Shown here: positions 20,196-28,958 of the stretch, piece after piece
How the letters are laid out: every line of letters starts with the position of its first letter
Position numbering within the stretch: position 1 is the stretch's first letter
NCBI RefSeq assembly: GCF_027116575.1
Contig: NZ_CP098252.1
Location: forward strand, 248,001 to 312,000
DNA from: Oxalobacter aliiformigenes
Lineage (GTDB): Bacteria > Pseudomonadota > Gammaproteobacteria > Burkholderiales > Burkholderiaceae_D
Direction of reading: 5' to 3'
DNA: 64,000 bases
Translations under genes and position numbers: made by a program
The notes under the pieces: model-generated
Told to the model about the DNA's origin: nothing
Databases searched by the model: none
Seen by the model: only the letters and a program-made list of their open reading frames with translations

Positions 20196-20281
20196 AAGGT
20201 ATCTTTCACTCATCCGAATAGTCTGAATGACCTGAACAGCTGTTCCGGATTTTAAAAGACCTATTTAAAAGGGAAGGCAAA

Positions 20282-21394
20282 ATGAAAAAGACTCTTATCG
20301 CATTGGCTGTGCTGGGCGCCGCTGCTGGCGTTGCACACGCTCAATCCAACGTTACCATCTACGGTATCGTTGACACCGGTTTCATCAAGAAATCCGGCCA
20401 GGATGTAGAAATGGGCGAAAACGTCAACAACCGTCTGGGCTTCCGTGGTGTTGAAGACCTCGGTTCCGGCATGAAGGCAACCTTCGAACTGGAACACCGG
20501 TTCGACCTGAACAACGGTACCCAGAAAGGTTCAACCTATAAAGGGAAAGATCGTGAATTCGACGGTGCTGCCAACGTCGGTCTGAAGGGCGACAGCTGGG
20601 GTGCTGTCCGTCTGGGCCGTGTCAACGAACTGACGACGGAAACCATCCGTAAGTTCGATCCGTTCTATCAATATGGTGTCGGTGCCATGTTGGAAGGCAA
20701 CCAGCGTTCCCCGCGTATCGACAACACCATCCGTTACGACAGCCCGAACTGGAGCGGATTCCACTTCGGTGCCAGCTACTCGCTGGGTGGCAATACCGAT
20801 AGCGATTCCATGGATTCATTCGAAAGCGGTGTCAAGAGAGCTGGTGCTGACAACGACGGTTATGGCATCATGCTCGGTTACGACAATGGCCCGTTGGCTT
20901 TGGTCGGTAACTGGAGCCGTCTGGCCGATTCCAAGGATTCGTCCGTCTGGAATTTGGGCGCTGCATACCGTTTTGGTCCTGCCAAGGTCGAACTGGTTTA
21001 CCAGCAGACCAAGGACAAAGGCTGGGCTAACGGTGAACAGGCTGACTGGCAGACAGTTAGAAGCTGGAACAACGGTCGTGTTGTTAATGAATACATGGGC
21101 GTTGACGAGCTGAAAGAAAAACAATGGTTGCTGGGTCTGGAATGGAAACTGGGTCCGGGTCGTCTGAATGCCTCGGCCCAGTGGATGGAAGTCGAAGCCA
21201 GCGGTGGTCAGCATGTCAGCGACAAGGACATCTACAAGTATGCCATCGGTTATACCTATGACCTGTCCAAACGTACCGCCATCTACGGTAATGTTGCCTA
21301 CACTGACTACGACGACAAGGAAGTCGCAGCTGTCTATGGCGATGCTGACGATGGTACCTACGGTGTTCAGGTTGGTATCACCCACAAGTTCTGA
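20282..21394 (+). CDS. Outer-membrane porin (betaproteobacterial type), copy 2
   Basis: A 370-residue porin closely related to copy 1. It has the same signal peptide design (MKKTLIALAVLGAAAGVAHA), conserved strands such as GFRGVEDLGSGMKATFELE, and a C-terminal GVQVGITHKF. Codon choice (GGT, CGT, AAC, CTG) is that of a very highly expressed gene, more biased than copy 1. It has its own FNR-type site and terminator, so the two porins can be regulated separately. It probably carries small anions and nutrients across the outer membrane. Confidence 0.93.
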   Translation: MKKTLIALAVLGAAAGVAHAQSNVTIYGIVDTGFIKKSGQDVEMGENVNNRLGFRGVEDLGSGMKATFELEHRFDLNNGTQKGSTYKGKDREFDGAANVGLKGDSWGAVRLGRVNELTTETIRKFDPFYQYGVGAMLEGNQRSPRIDNTIRYDSPNWSGFHFGASYSLGGNTDSDSMDSFESGVKRAGADNDGYGIMLGYDNGPLALVGNWSRLADSKDSSVWNLGAAYRFGPAKVELVYQQTKDKGWANGEQADWQTVRSWNNGRVVNEYMGVDELKEKQWLLGLEWKLGPGRLNASAQWMEVEASGGQHVSDKDIYKYAIGYTYDLSKRTAIYGNVAYTDYDDKEVAAVYGDADDGTYGVQVGITHKF

Positions 21395-21446
21395 TTGTTG
21401 ACGCAAGGCCGGTGCAAGCCGGTTTTGCAGAAATGCATGAACGGGA

Positions 21447-21477
21447 AAGCACCCCTTTTGCGGGGTGCTTTTTTTTT
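21447..21477 (+). terminator. Terminator of porin 2
   Basis: 9-bp stem (21447-21455 and 21462-21470), 6-base loop, then a long T run. Confidence 0.93.
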
Positions 21478-21664
21478 ATGTGTGAACCGGATATAGGGTA
21501 CTGGCTGGCAGGATTGTCTGTTTTTACAAACGGTTACAGGTTGTTGACGGCGACTTGTGATAGGCTATGTTCCTGACTGGATCTTTTTGTATGGTGTTTT
21601 CCTGCCATGTGCTGTCTGGCGGAAGCGGGAAAACCGGATGTGTTTACCGGATGAGGTTTTTGAT

Positions 21665-23482
21665 ATGTGTGGGATTGTCGGCGCGGTAGCGAAGCGGAAC
21701 GTGGTTCCTGTCATGCTGGAAGGATTGAAGAGACTGGAATACCGGGGCTATGATTCATGCGGGATTGCACTGTGCACGGAAGGGCATCTGGAGCGCTCGC
21801 GCAGTACATCACGGGTGGCCGAACTGGAAAAACAGGTCAACGGACATCATCTTTCTGGATTTCTCGGTATTGCGCATACCCGCTGGGCGACACATGGCGC
21901 GCCAACCACGGACAATGCCCATCCCCATTTTTCCGGCAAGCGGATTGCGCTGGTGCATAACGGTATTATCGAAAATCATGCCGAGCTGCGCGAAGCGCTG
22001 AAAATGAAGGGGTATGTTTTTTCCAGCCAGACCGACACGGAGGTCATCGCACATCTGATCGACAGCTTCTATCAAGGGGATCTGCTGGAAGCGGTGCAGG
22101 CAGCCATTGTCCGCTTGCGGGGTGCGTTTGCCATTGCGGTCATTTGCCGTGACGAACCGCAGCGGATGGTCGGTGCCCGGCAGGGATCGCCGCTGGTGGT
22201 CGGTATTGGCGACCATGAAAATTTTCTGGCGTCCGATGCGCTAGCGCTGGCCGGCACCACGAACCGGATCGTTTATCTGGAGGAAGGCGATGTCGTCGAT
22301 ATTCATCTGAATGATTTCCATATTGTCGATGCCGGGGGAAAACCGGCATTGCGGGAAGTCAAGGTCGTCGATGTCTATTCCGGTGTCGCGGAACTGGGAC
22401 CATACCGGCATTTCATGCAGAAAGAGATTTTCGAACAGCCGCGGGCTATTTCGGATACATTGCAAGGTCTGGAAAGCATTACGCCGGATCTGTTCGGTGC
22501 ACAGGCGTCCGCTGTTTTGCACAAGGCGGATTCGGTTCTGATTCTGGCGTGCGGAACCAGTTATTATGCCGGGTTGACGGCCAAGTACTGGCTGGAATCG
22601 ATCGCGAAGATTCCTGTCGAGGTGGAAATCGCCAGTGAATACCGTTATCGGGACAGTGTCCCGTCGGAGAACAAACTGGTGGTGACCATCAGTCAGAGCG
22701 GGGAAACGGCGGATACCCTGGCTGCCTTGCGTCATGCCCGTGAACTGGGGATGGCACATTCGCTGACGATCTGCAATGTCGCGACCAGTGTGATGGTCAG
22801 GGAGTGTGAGCTGGCTTATATTACGAGGGCGGGGGTGGAAATCGGTGTGGCGTCGACGAAGGCGTTCACCACACAGTTGACGGCGCTTTTCCTGTTGACG
22901 CTTGCGATTGCGAAAGTCCGGGGAAGGCTGGCGCCGGAACAGGAAGCGGAGCATATGAAGTTGCTCCGTCATTTGCCTGTGGCGGTGTCTGCCGTTCTGG
23001 CGCTGGAACCGCAGATTATTGCTTGGGCGGAAGAGTTTTCACGACATGATGATGCGCTGTTTCTCGGAAGAGGCATTCATTATCCGATTGCGCTGGAAGG
23101 GGCGCTCAAGCTGAAGGAAATTTCCTATATTCATGCCGAGGCTTACCCGGCCGGTGAGCTGAAGCACGGTCCTCTTGCGCTGGTGACGGACAAAATGCCG
23201 GTTGTCACGATCGCGCCGAATGACGATCTGCTTGAAAAACTGAAATCGAATATGCAGGAAGTTCGTGCACGGGGAGGGCAGCTCTATGTTTTTGCCGATT
23301 CGGATACGAAAATTGTATCGGAAGAAGGGATTCATGTGATCCGTATGCCGGAAAATTACGGCCTGTTGTCACCGATATTGCACGTTATTCCGTTACAATT
23401 GCTTGCCTATCATACTGCTTTGGTCAGGGGGACGGATGTTGACAAGCCACGCAATCTGGCCAAGTCGGTCACCGTGGAATAA
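21665..23482 (+). CDS. glmS: Glutamine--fructose-6-phosphate aminotransferase
   Basis: Makes glucosamine-6-phosphate from fructose-6-phosphate and glutamine, the first step to UDP-GlcNAc for peptidoglycan and LPS. 605 residues from the ATG that gives M-C-G-I-V-G-A, in which Cys becomes the catalytic N-terminal nucleophile. The open frame extends 36 codons further upstream but that would bury this Cys. The amidotransferase domain (1-240) has [13 protein letters not shown]. Two SIS sugar-isomerase domains follow ([17 protein letters not shown]), and the end [13 protein letters not shown] is the family signature. Confidence 0.96.
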   Translation: MCGIVGAVAKRNVVPVMLEGLKRLEYRGYDSCGIALCTEGHLERSRSTSRVAELEKQVNGHHLSGFLGIAHTRWATHGAPTTDNAHPHFSGKRIALVHNGIIENHAELREALKMKGYVFSSQTDTEVIAHLIDSFYQGDLLEAVQAAIVRLRGAFAIAVICRDEPQRMVGARQGSPLVVGIGDHENFLASDALALAGTTNRIVYLEEGDVVDIHLNDFHIVDAGGKPALREVKVVDVYSGVAELGPYRHFMQKEIFEQPRAISDTLQGLESITPDLFGAQASAVLHKADSVLILACGTSYYAGLTAKYWLESIAKIPVEVEIASEYRYRDSVPSENKLVVTISQSGETADTLAALRHARELGMAHSLTICNVATSVMVRECELAYITRAGVEIGVASTKAFTTQLTALFLLTLAIAKVRGRLAPEQEAEHMKLLRHLPVAVSAVLALEPQIIAWAEEFSRHDDALFLGRGIHYPIALEGALKLKEISYIHAEAYPAGELKHGPLALVTDKMPVVTIAPNDDLLEKLKSNMQEVRARGGQLYVFADSDTKIVSEEGIHVIRMPENYGLLSPILHVIPLQLLAYHTALVRGTDVDKPRNLAKSVTVE

Positions 23483-23575
23483 GGCGGGCTGTTTGTCCGG
23501 TGCGCGACGGTATCCGTGACCTGGCGTACAATAGTGCCTGTGTATAATCGCAAGACGCATGAAGGGAGATGGCAA

Positions 23576-23842
23576 ATGGATGCCTTCTGGCAATTTGTCA
23601 ATAAAAGAAGTGTCCGTCTTGTGCTGGCCACTTTCTGCATGTGTCTGGCCATACAGGGCGGTTACCGGATTTATCTGGCGCAAACCCGTGTCGATATATT
23701 CCGGGGGGCGGGCGAGCTGTTGCTGTGGCTGTCGTGGGCGCTGGTGAATTATCTGCGTTCGGAGGGGAAGGTCGCACCGAAGCTGAATATCGCCGTCAAT
23801 GTGGGGATCGCCATGCTGGTGGTCAGCTGGTTCATGAAATGA
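23576..23842 (+). CDS. Small hypothetical membrane protein
   Basis: An 88-residue protein of unknown function. There are three likely membrane segments: residues 12-30 (VRLVLATFCMCLAIQGGY), 42-57 (AGELLLWLSWALVNYL) and 70-87 (IAVNVGIAMLVVSWFM). The start at 23576 follows a clear GGGAGA site; the longer frame from 23516 adds a basic, unlikely N-terminus. It ends 12 bp before the radical SAM gene and is probably co-transcribed with it. Confidence 0.65.
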   Translation: MDAFWQFVNKRSVRLVLATFCMCLAIQGGYRIYLAQTRVDIFRGAGELLLWLSWALVNYLRSEGKVAPKLNIAVNVGIAMLVVSWFMK

Positions 23843-23854
23843 AAGCGGGGGGAT

Positions 23855-24475
23855 ATGTCTGATTCGGAGAATTATGAAGATACAGTCGGCTATACCTTGC
23901 ATGGCAGCCGGTATTTGAATCTCACTAACCGGTGTGGTGTCCTGCGGTGCGCTTTCTGCCCGAAATTCAATGGTGCCTGGTCTGTCAAGGAATATGATAT
24001 GCGGCTTCACCATCATCCGACAGTGGATGAACTGGTCGAAGCGGCGGGAAATCCTGCCGATTACCATGAAATCGTTTTTTGCGGTATGGGGGAATCGACG
24101 ACTCGTCTGGACGATATGCTGGAAGTGGCAAGACGCTTGCGCGAAAAGGGCGCGAAATTGCGGTTGAATACCAATGGGCTCGGTAGCATGATGAATGGCA
24201 GGGATGTGGCTCCCGAAATAGCGGCGTTGATACCGACGATTTCTGTTTCCTTAAATGCACAGGATGAGGAAACCTATAATCGCCATTGTCGTCCCAAGAA
24301 TCCCGGTGCGTATCGGGCGGTACTTGAATTTGTGAAAAGTGCCAAAAAGGCGGGGGCGGACGTGACGGTAACGGCTGTTGACGGGTTGCCGGGAGTCGAT
24401 ATCGCCGCCTGTCAGGCAATTGCCGACAAACTGGGAGTCAGGTTCCGCAGGCGTGTGCTGGACGATCTGGTTTGA
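23855..24475 (+). CDS. Radical SAM protein (TatD-associated type)
   Basis: A 206-residue radical SAM enzyme of unknown substrate. It resembles the TatD-associated group by its start YLNLTNRC and by CPKFNG after the cluster motif. The cluster cysteines are C27, C32 and C35, giving C-X4-C-X2-C rather than the canonical C-X3-C-X2-C; the DNA reads cleanly through this site. The glycine motif GMGES (about 76-80) and LRLNTNG match the SAM-binding strands. The protein is short, a core barrel without extra cluster domains. Preceded by a small membrane-protein gene. Confidence 0.85.
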   Translation: MSDSENYEDTVGYTLHGSRYLNLTNRCGVLRCAFCPKFNGAWSVKEYDMRLHHHPTVDELVEAAGNPADYHEIVFCGMGESTTRLDDMLEVARRLREKGAKLRLNTNGLGSMMNGRDVAPEIAALIPTISVSLNAQDEETYNRHCRPKNPGAYRAVLEFVKSAKKAGADVTVTAVDGLPGVDIAACQAIADKLGVRFRRRVLDDLV

Positions 24476-24485
24476 ATAGTTCCGG

Positions 24486-25322
24486 TTACAGGGAATTGGC
24501 GTTCTGTTTCGATTGGTTGATCCCGTATTCCGTGTAGCGGCTGTTGTTTTGCCGGGTCTGGTTCTGTATTTCACGGGTTATGTCTGAAACAAGACCGTCA
24601 TTGAACCCGGATTCATGTGACAGGTGGACGCATACGGCTGAATAGCGTATGCGTCTGGCTTTTATTCCGGCATGTTTCAGTCTGTCACCCAGTTCGAGGT
24701 CTTCTCCTCCGCCCCGGATTCTTTCGTCGAAACCATTGACGCCGATGATGTCGTTTTTCCATCCGGAAGCATTGTGACCGTTCCACCTGTTTTCCGTCGG
24801 GATGAGATTCAGCAGCTTGTCGAATGGCCAGCGGGCGATCAAACGGAGTTTTTTCGCGTATGTCGGATAGCCGTGGGATTGCAACCACATGATATTGAAG
24901 GCTTCGTCGGAAAGGATTTCTTCTTCACCGATTTGCAGGCTGCAGCACATGGGCAGTTTGCTGTGTCCCCCGGAAAGGAAATGATGCGGTCGTGCCGAAT
25001 GTACGTGTGTTTTGACGAAATCGAATCGGGGAATGCAGTTGTCTTCCGTAAAAATGAGATAGTCGCCACGGGCATGCATGATCGCCTTGTTCAGCATGTG
25101 GCTTTTCTGGCAACCGTTTCTTTCATGCCAGAGGTGGATGATGTCCATGCGGGAAATCTTCCGGTAATCTTGGATCATTTCACGGGTCCGGTTATCGGAA
25201 CCATCGTCGGCGATGATGAGCTGGAAACGCTTGTAGTTCTGGTTTTCGTAGCCCCAAAGGACTTTCTGCAGCCATTCATGCGAGTTATGGGTACTGATGA
25301 TGATCGAGGTCGGGAAAGTCAT
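24486..25322 (-). CDS. Glycosyltransferase family 2 protein
   Basis: A 278-residue GT-A type glycosyltransferase. The N-terminal nucleotide-sugar fold has TSIIISTHNS, then LIIADDGSDNRT and GDYLIFTEDNCIPR, where the acidic residues stand in for the metal-binding DxD. The C-terminal part has RGGGEDLELGDRL, the catalytic-side ED motif of the galactosyltransferase_7 C-terminal family. The start at 25322 follows an AGAGGA site; the frame is open 66 codons further but with no family likeness. The acceptor is unknown; LPS or surface sugar is likely. Confidence 0.82.
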   Translation of the reverse strand: MTFPTSIIISTHNSHEWLQKVLWGYENQNYKRFQLIIADDGSDNRTREMIQDYRKISRMDIIHLWHERNGCQKSHMLNKAIMHARGDYLIFTEDNCIPRFDFVKTHVHSARPHHFLSGGHSKLPMCCSLQIGEEEILSDEAFNIMWLQSHGYPTYAKKLRLIARWPFDKLLNLIPTENRWNGHNASGWKNDIIGVNGFDERIRGGGEDLELGDRLKHAGIKARRIRYSAVCVHLSHESGFNDGLVSDITREIQNQTRQNNSRYTEYGINQSKQNANSL

Positions 25323-25601
25323 GGTTTCCTCTGGTGTTTTTGCCCGGAGAAGGTCGGCACATATACCGGTCCGGCTTTCTCCCATATTAACCGATAAAAT
25401 GTCTGTGTGCCGGAAATTCATGATTTTATTTTGTTTTTTGTAAATGATTGATGGTTTTGCCGTTTGATTTCCGTCGTGTCTGCATTTGTGAGAGCGTACT
25501 AAAATAATGGTTATGGTCATGTATGCCGGTCTGGATTGGGGTGTTTCCCGATGTTGATGAAACGGACTGCACGAACTTTTAAGTTACGTTATACTGACCG
25601 G
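25323..25601. other. Intergenic region before the cobalamin riboswitch
   Basis: Divergent promoter region of the glycosyltransferase (leftward) and nrdD (rightward). A -10-like TATACT lies at 25590-25595. No ORF supported. Confidence 0.4.
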
Positions 25602-25762
25602 GTAATGGTTCCTGTAGCAGGATGAAAAGGGAATTTGGTGAAGTTCACTTGACTATTCCAAAGCTGCCCCAGCAACTGTATGCGGTAGTAATTGTCTGCC
25701 AATTGCCGGATGACCGGAAAGGAAGATGTGTTGCCAGAATCCGCAAGCCAGAATACCTGCCA
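25602..25762 (+). ncRNA. Cobalamin riboswitch upstream of nrdD
   Basis: The aptamer landmarks appear in order on the plus strand. There is GGGAA then TTGGTGAAGTTCAC (25629-25649), TTCC-N3-GCTGCCCC-AGC-AACTGT (25657-25679, the conserved core), a GGAAAGGAAG segment near 25716-25725, and the B12 box AAGCCAGAATACCTGCC at 25745-25761. A CCCC/GGGG pairing just downstream (25776-25792) may belong to the expression platform. By analogy with other B12-controlled ribonucleotide reductases, cobalamin binding should switch off the downstream class III reductase when a B12-dependent class II enzyme can replace it; I cannot see such a gene in this window. Confidence 0.85.
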
Positions 25763-25912
25763 TTGCAATATTTTCCCCGAAACAGGGTGGGGTGTCTGAA
25801 GGAAAAAAACCATTTGTTGGAAAACGTGTTCCATTCTTTTCCGGTTTGGCGATCGGAAAGGATTTCGCCGGTTTGTTTTCTTTTCGCCCCTGCCGAAAGA
25901 CAAAGGTATTGA

Positions 25913-27976
25913 ATGAAAGCGGAAGAAAGTGTCGTAATTGAGCGGGAGGCGGTTCAGCCGGCGCCTTCCGTATTGCCTCCATTGCCGCAGCGGATCATCA
26001 AGCGTGACGGAGCCGAAGTGCCGTTTGACGCAAAAAGGATTACTGTCGCTTTGACCAAGGCGGGAAGAGCGACGGGAGATTTCGGCGAAGATGAAGCGCA
26101 ACTTCTGACACAGAGAACGTTGAAGGTCTTGCGTCACCGTTTTGTCGGTGCGCCTCCGACGGTGGAACAGGTTCAGGATGTTGTGGAACAGATGCTGGTT
26201 GATGCCAATCATACGAAAACGTTTCGTGCCTATGCCACTTATCGTGACCAGCGCCACCGCCTGAGACAGGACAAGAGAACACTGGTCGATGTCGCCTCTT
26301 CTGTTGAGGAGTATGTCGATCGTGCGGACTGGCGTGTTCAGGCCAATGCCAATCAGGGGTATTCGCTCGGTGGCCTGATTCTGAACGTTTCGGGCAAGGT
26401 GACGGCCAATTACTGGCTGAGCCATGTTTATCCTCCGGAAATCGGACAGGCTCATCGTGATGCCGATTACCATATCCATGATCTGGACATGTTGTGCGGA
26501 TATTGTGCCGGCTGGTCGTTGAGACAGTTGTTGTATGAAGGATTCAACGGTGTTCCGGGAAAACCGGAAGCCGATCCACCTAGACATTTTTCGACGGCGC
26601 TGGGCCAGATGGTCAATTTTCTGGGTACGTTGCAAAACGAATGGGCGGGAGCACAGGCATTCAGTTCGTTTGACACCTATCTGGCGCCGTTTGTCAGAAA
26701 CGACGGATTGTCTTATGACGATGTCAAGCAGCACATGCAGGAATTCATCTATAACCTGAATGTACCGTCCAGGTGGGGAACGCAGACTCCGTTTACCAAT
26801 CTGACTTTCGACTGGGTTTGTCCCGAAGATTTGCGTGAACAGGTTCCGGTTATCGGCGGAGTGGAAATGCCGTTCACTTATGGTGAATTGCAGAAGGAAA
26901 TGGATATGTTAAACCGTGCCTATATCGAAGTGATGACGGCAGGTGACCGGCGTGGCCGGGTGTTCACGTTCCCTATTCCGACCTATAACATTACTGCCGA
27001 TTTCCCATGGGAATCGGAAAATGCGGAACGGCTTTTTGCCATGACGGCCAAATATGGTTTGCCCTATTTCCAGAATTTTCTCAATTCGGATCTTTCCCCG
27101 AACATGGTGCGTTCCATGTGTTGCCGTCTGCAGCTGGATTTGCGTGAGCTGCTGAAACGGGGAAACGGCCTTTTCGGATCGGCGGAACAGACCGGTTCGA
27201 TCGGGGTCGTCACCATCAATTGCGCCCGTCTCGGCTATTTGTTCAAGGGGGATGAAAAGGGGCTGTTCGCCCGTCTGGATCATCTGGCCGATATGGCGAA
27301 AGACAGTCTGGAAATCAAGCGCAAGGTGGTTCAGCGTTTGATGGATGATGGACTGTTCCCCTATACACGTCGTTATCTGGGCAAATTGCGCAATCATTTT
27401 TCGACGATCGGTGTTAACGGCATCAATGAAATGATTCGTAATTTCACCAATGACAAGGATGATATTACAACGGAGTTCGGCCACAATTTCGCACTTCGTC
27501 TGCTGGATCATCTGCGTGAACGGATGAAGAGTTATCAGGAAGAAACGGGCAGTCTCTACAATCTGGAAGCGACTCCGGCAGAGGGGACGACGTACCGTTT
27601 TGCACGGGAAGACAGGAAACGTTATCCGGATATTATTCAGGCCGGTACGCCGGAACATCCGTATTACACGAATTCGTCCCAGTTGCCGGTCGGTTATACG
27701 GACGATCCTTTTGAAGCCTTGCGCTGTCAGGATGATTTGCAGATCCGCTATACGGGGGGAACCGTGTTGCATCTTTACATGCAGGAGCAGATTTCATCGC
27801 CTGACGCCTGCCGCAAACTGGTCAAGACGGCACTGACCCATTTCAGGCTGCCTTATCTGACGGTGACACCGACGTTCTCCATTTGCCCGAAACACGGTTA
27901 TCTGGCGGGCGAACATGAGTTCTGTCCGATTTGTGATGAAGAACTGATGGTACAGATGGAAAAACAGACACACTGA
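25913..27976 (+). CDS. nrdD: Anaerobic ribonucleoside-triphosphate reductase, catalytic chain (class III)
   Basis: Reduces ribonucleoside triphosphates for DNA synthesis without oxygen. The 687 residues start with an ATP-cone (about 26-115: KRDGAEVPFDAKRI). They continue with the ten-stranded barrel, including HIHDLDMLCGYCAGWSLRQLL, and end with the zinc ribbon CPKHGY...CPIC. The usual C-terminal glycyl-radical loop is missing here and is found in the next small ORF, in a different reading frame after a proper stop. A cobalamin riboswitch precedes it. The enzyme suits an obligate anaerobe. Confidence 0.94.
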   Translation: MKAEESVVIEREAVQPAPSVLPPLPQRIIKRDGAEVPFDAKRITVALTKAGRATGDFGEDEAQLLTQRTLKVLRHRFVGAPPTVEQVQDVVEQMLVDANHTKTFRAYATYRDQRHRLRQDKRTLVDVASSVEEYVDRADWRVQANANQGYSLGGLILNVSGKVTANYWLSHVYPPEIGQAHRDADYHIHDLDMLCGYCAGWSLRQLLYEGFNGVPGKPEADPPRHFSTALGQMVNFLGTLQNEWAGAQAFSSFDTYLAPFVRNDGLSYDDVKQHMQEFIYNLNVPSRWGTQTPFTNLTFDWVCPEDLREQVPVIGGVEMPFTYGELQKEMDMLNRAYIEVMTAGDRRGRVFTFPIPTYNITADFPWESENAERLFAMTAKYGLPYFQNFLNSDLSPNMVRSMCCRLQLDLRELLKRGNGLFGSAEQTGSIGVVTINCARLGYLFKGDEKGLFARLDHLADMAKDSLEIKRKVVQRLMDDGLFPYTRRYLGKLRNHFSTIGVNGINEMIRNFTNDKDDITTEFGHNFALRLLDHLRERMKSYQEETGSLYNLEATPAEGTTYRFAREDRKRYPDIIQAGTPEHPYYTNSSQLPVGYTDDPFEALRCQDDLQIRYTGGTVLHLYMQEQISSPDACRKLVKTALTHFRLPYLTVTPTFSICPKHGYLAGEHEFCPICDEELMVQMEKQTH

Positions 27977-27998
27977 ACAATTTTGAAAGGAAAAAACA

Positions 27999-28181
27999 AT
28001 GGATAAATCACAATTGCCACAGGAAAAAAGACAGCGTTGCGAAGTCTGGACCCGTGTGATGGGATACCACCGGCCGGTTTCGGAATTCAATCCCGGAAAG
28101 CAAAGTGAACACCATGACCGCGTTCATTTTGTTGAATCCGCTATTCCTGATCTGGACAGGATTTGTGGCTGCGGTAAGTAA
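27999..28181 (+). CDS. Separate glycyl-radical domain of class III ribonucleotide reductase
   Basis: A 60-residue ORF. Residues 14-45 match the C-terminal glycyl-radical segment of NrdD, with RVMGYHRPVSEF and then NPGKQSEH; Gly22 in R-V-M-G-Y would carry the radical. It has its own AAAGGA ribosome-binding site and starts 22 bp after the nrdD stop in a different frame, so simple stop readthrough could not fuse the two. No homopolymer sits at the junction, which speaks against a sequencing error. I infer that it docks on NrdD and is activated by NrdG. The C-terminal CGCGK tail is not assigned. Confidence 0.82.
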   Translation: MDKSQLPQEKRQRCEVWTRVMGYHRPVSEFNPGKQSEHHDRVHFVESAIPDLDRICGCGK

Positions 28182-28848
28182 TATTGTTCTGCAGGTCGGG
28201 GGAATCACGCCGTTTACGACGATAGATTTTCCCGGCAGGCTTGCCGCAGTCATTTTCTGTCAGGGATGTCCGTGGCGTTGCCAGTATTGCCATAACCGGC
28301 ATTTGTTACCTGCCGGTGAAAACGGGAAATATCCCTGGGAAGAGGTGTTGCGCTGGCTGGAGACGAGACGTGGCCTTCTGGAGGGGGTTGTGTTCAGCGG
28401 TGGCGAGCCTTTGCTGCAGAGGCAGTTGCCTGAAGCTGTTGAACAGCTTCACCGGGATGGTTTTGAAGTCGCGCTGCATACGTCCGGCGTTTATCCGGAA
28501 AGACTCCGGAAAATCCTGCCGTCTGTTGAATGGGTCGGGCTGGATATCAAGGCACCGTTTGACGAGTATGATGTCATTACGGGAGGAGGAAACGGTGAAC
28601 GCGTACGTGACTCGTTGGGTTTCGTTCTGGCCTTTGGAAAGGCGCATGAATTGCGTTGCACGCTTGATCCTGACTTCTTCAATGTCGAAAGGGCGGAAAA
28701 AATGGCCCGGCAACTGGTGGAAATGGGGGCGGATCATCTGGTTCTTCAATCGTGCCGGGATGAGGTACATCGTCGCAAGCGTCCTGTTTCGAAGGAAATC
28801 ATCGCTTCGTTCGAACGGTTTCTTCCTTCTGTGACCTGCCGTCTTTGA
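28165..28848 (+). CDS. nrdG: Anaerobic ribonucleotide reductase activating protein (radical SAM)
   Basis: Radical SAM activase that generates the glycyl radical on the reductase. The cluster motif is C-Q-G-C-P-W-R-C-Q-Y-C, with C-X3-C-X2-C after the N-terminal GGITPFTTIDFPG; the SAM motif is FSGGEPLL. It is the longer NrdG2-like form, about 227 residues. I chose GTG at 28165, overlapping the glycyl-radical ORF by 17 bases, because family members start a few residues before the GG motif. An ATG at 28105 would add 20 hydrophobic residues and overlap by 77 bases. Confidence 0.9.
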   Translation: MAAVSNIVLQVGGITPFTTIDFPGRLAAVIFCQGCPWRCQYCHNRHLLPAGENGKYPWEEVLRWLETRRGLLEGVVFSGGEPLLQRQLPEAVEQLHRDGFEVALHTSGVYPERLRKILPSVEWVGLDIKAPFDEYDVITGGGNGERVRDSLGFVLAFGKAHELRCTLDPDFFNVERAEKMARQLVEMGADHLVLQSCRDEVHRRKRPVSKEIIASFERFLPSVTCRL

Positions 28849-28958
28849 CGGGCGGACCTGTTTTCTGTCAATTCGTTTCAAATTGGCGATGGCACCGAAT
28901 TTTTGGATCCCTGATATTTCCGTTACTATATGATCTGTTGATGAAAACGGGTTGAAAT

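Larger units (their letters stand above)
19894..20281. other. Intergenic region between the two porins
   Basis: Holds the terminator of porin 1 near its left end and an FNR-type box at 20182-20195. The stretch between them has no supportable ORF. Confidence 0.5.

Noticed and set aside
25622..25912. 96-codon plus-strand ORF ending at the nrdD start
   Set aside because: It lies across the cobalamin riboswitch and has no proper ribosome-binding site or domain; the RNA structure explains the sequence.
27974..27998. Selenocysteine or readthrough of the nrdD TGA to join the glycyl-radical segment
   Set aside because: The next segment is in a different frame and has its own ribosome-binding site and ATG; no SECIS-like hairpin follows the stop.
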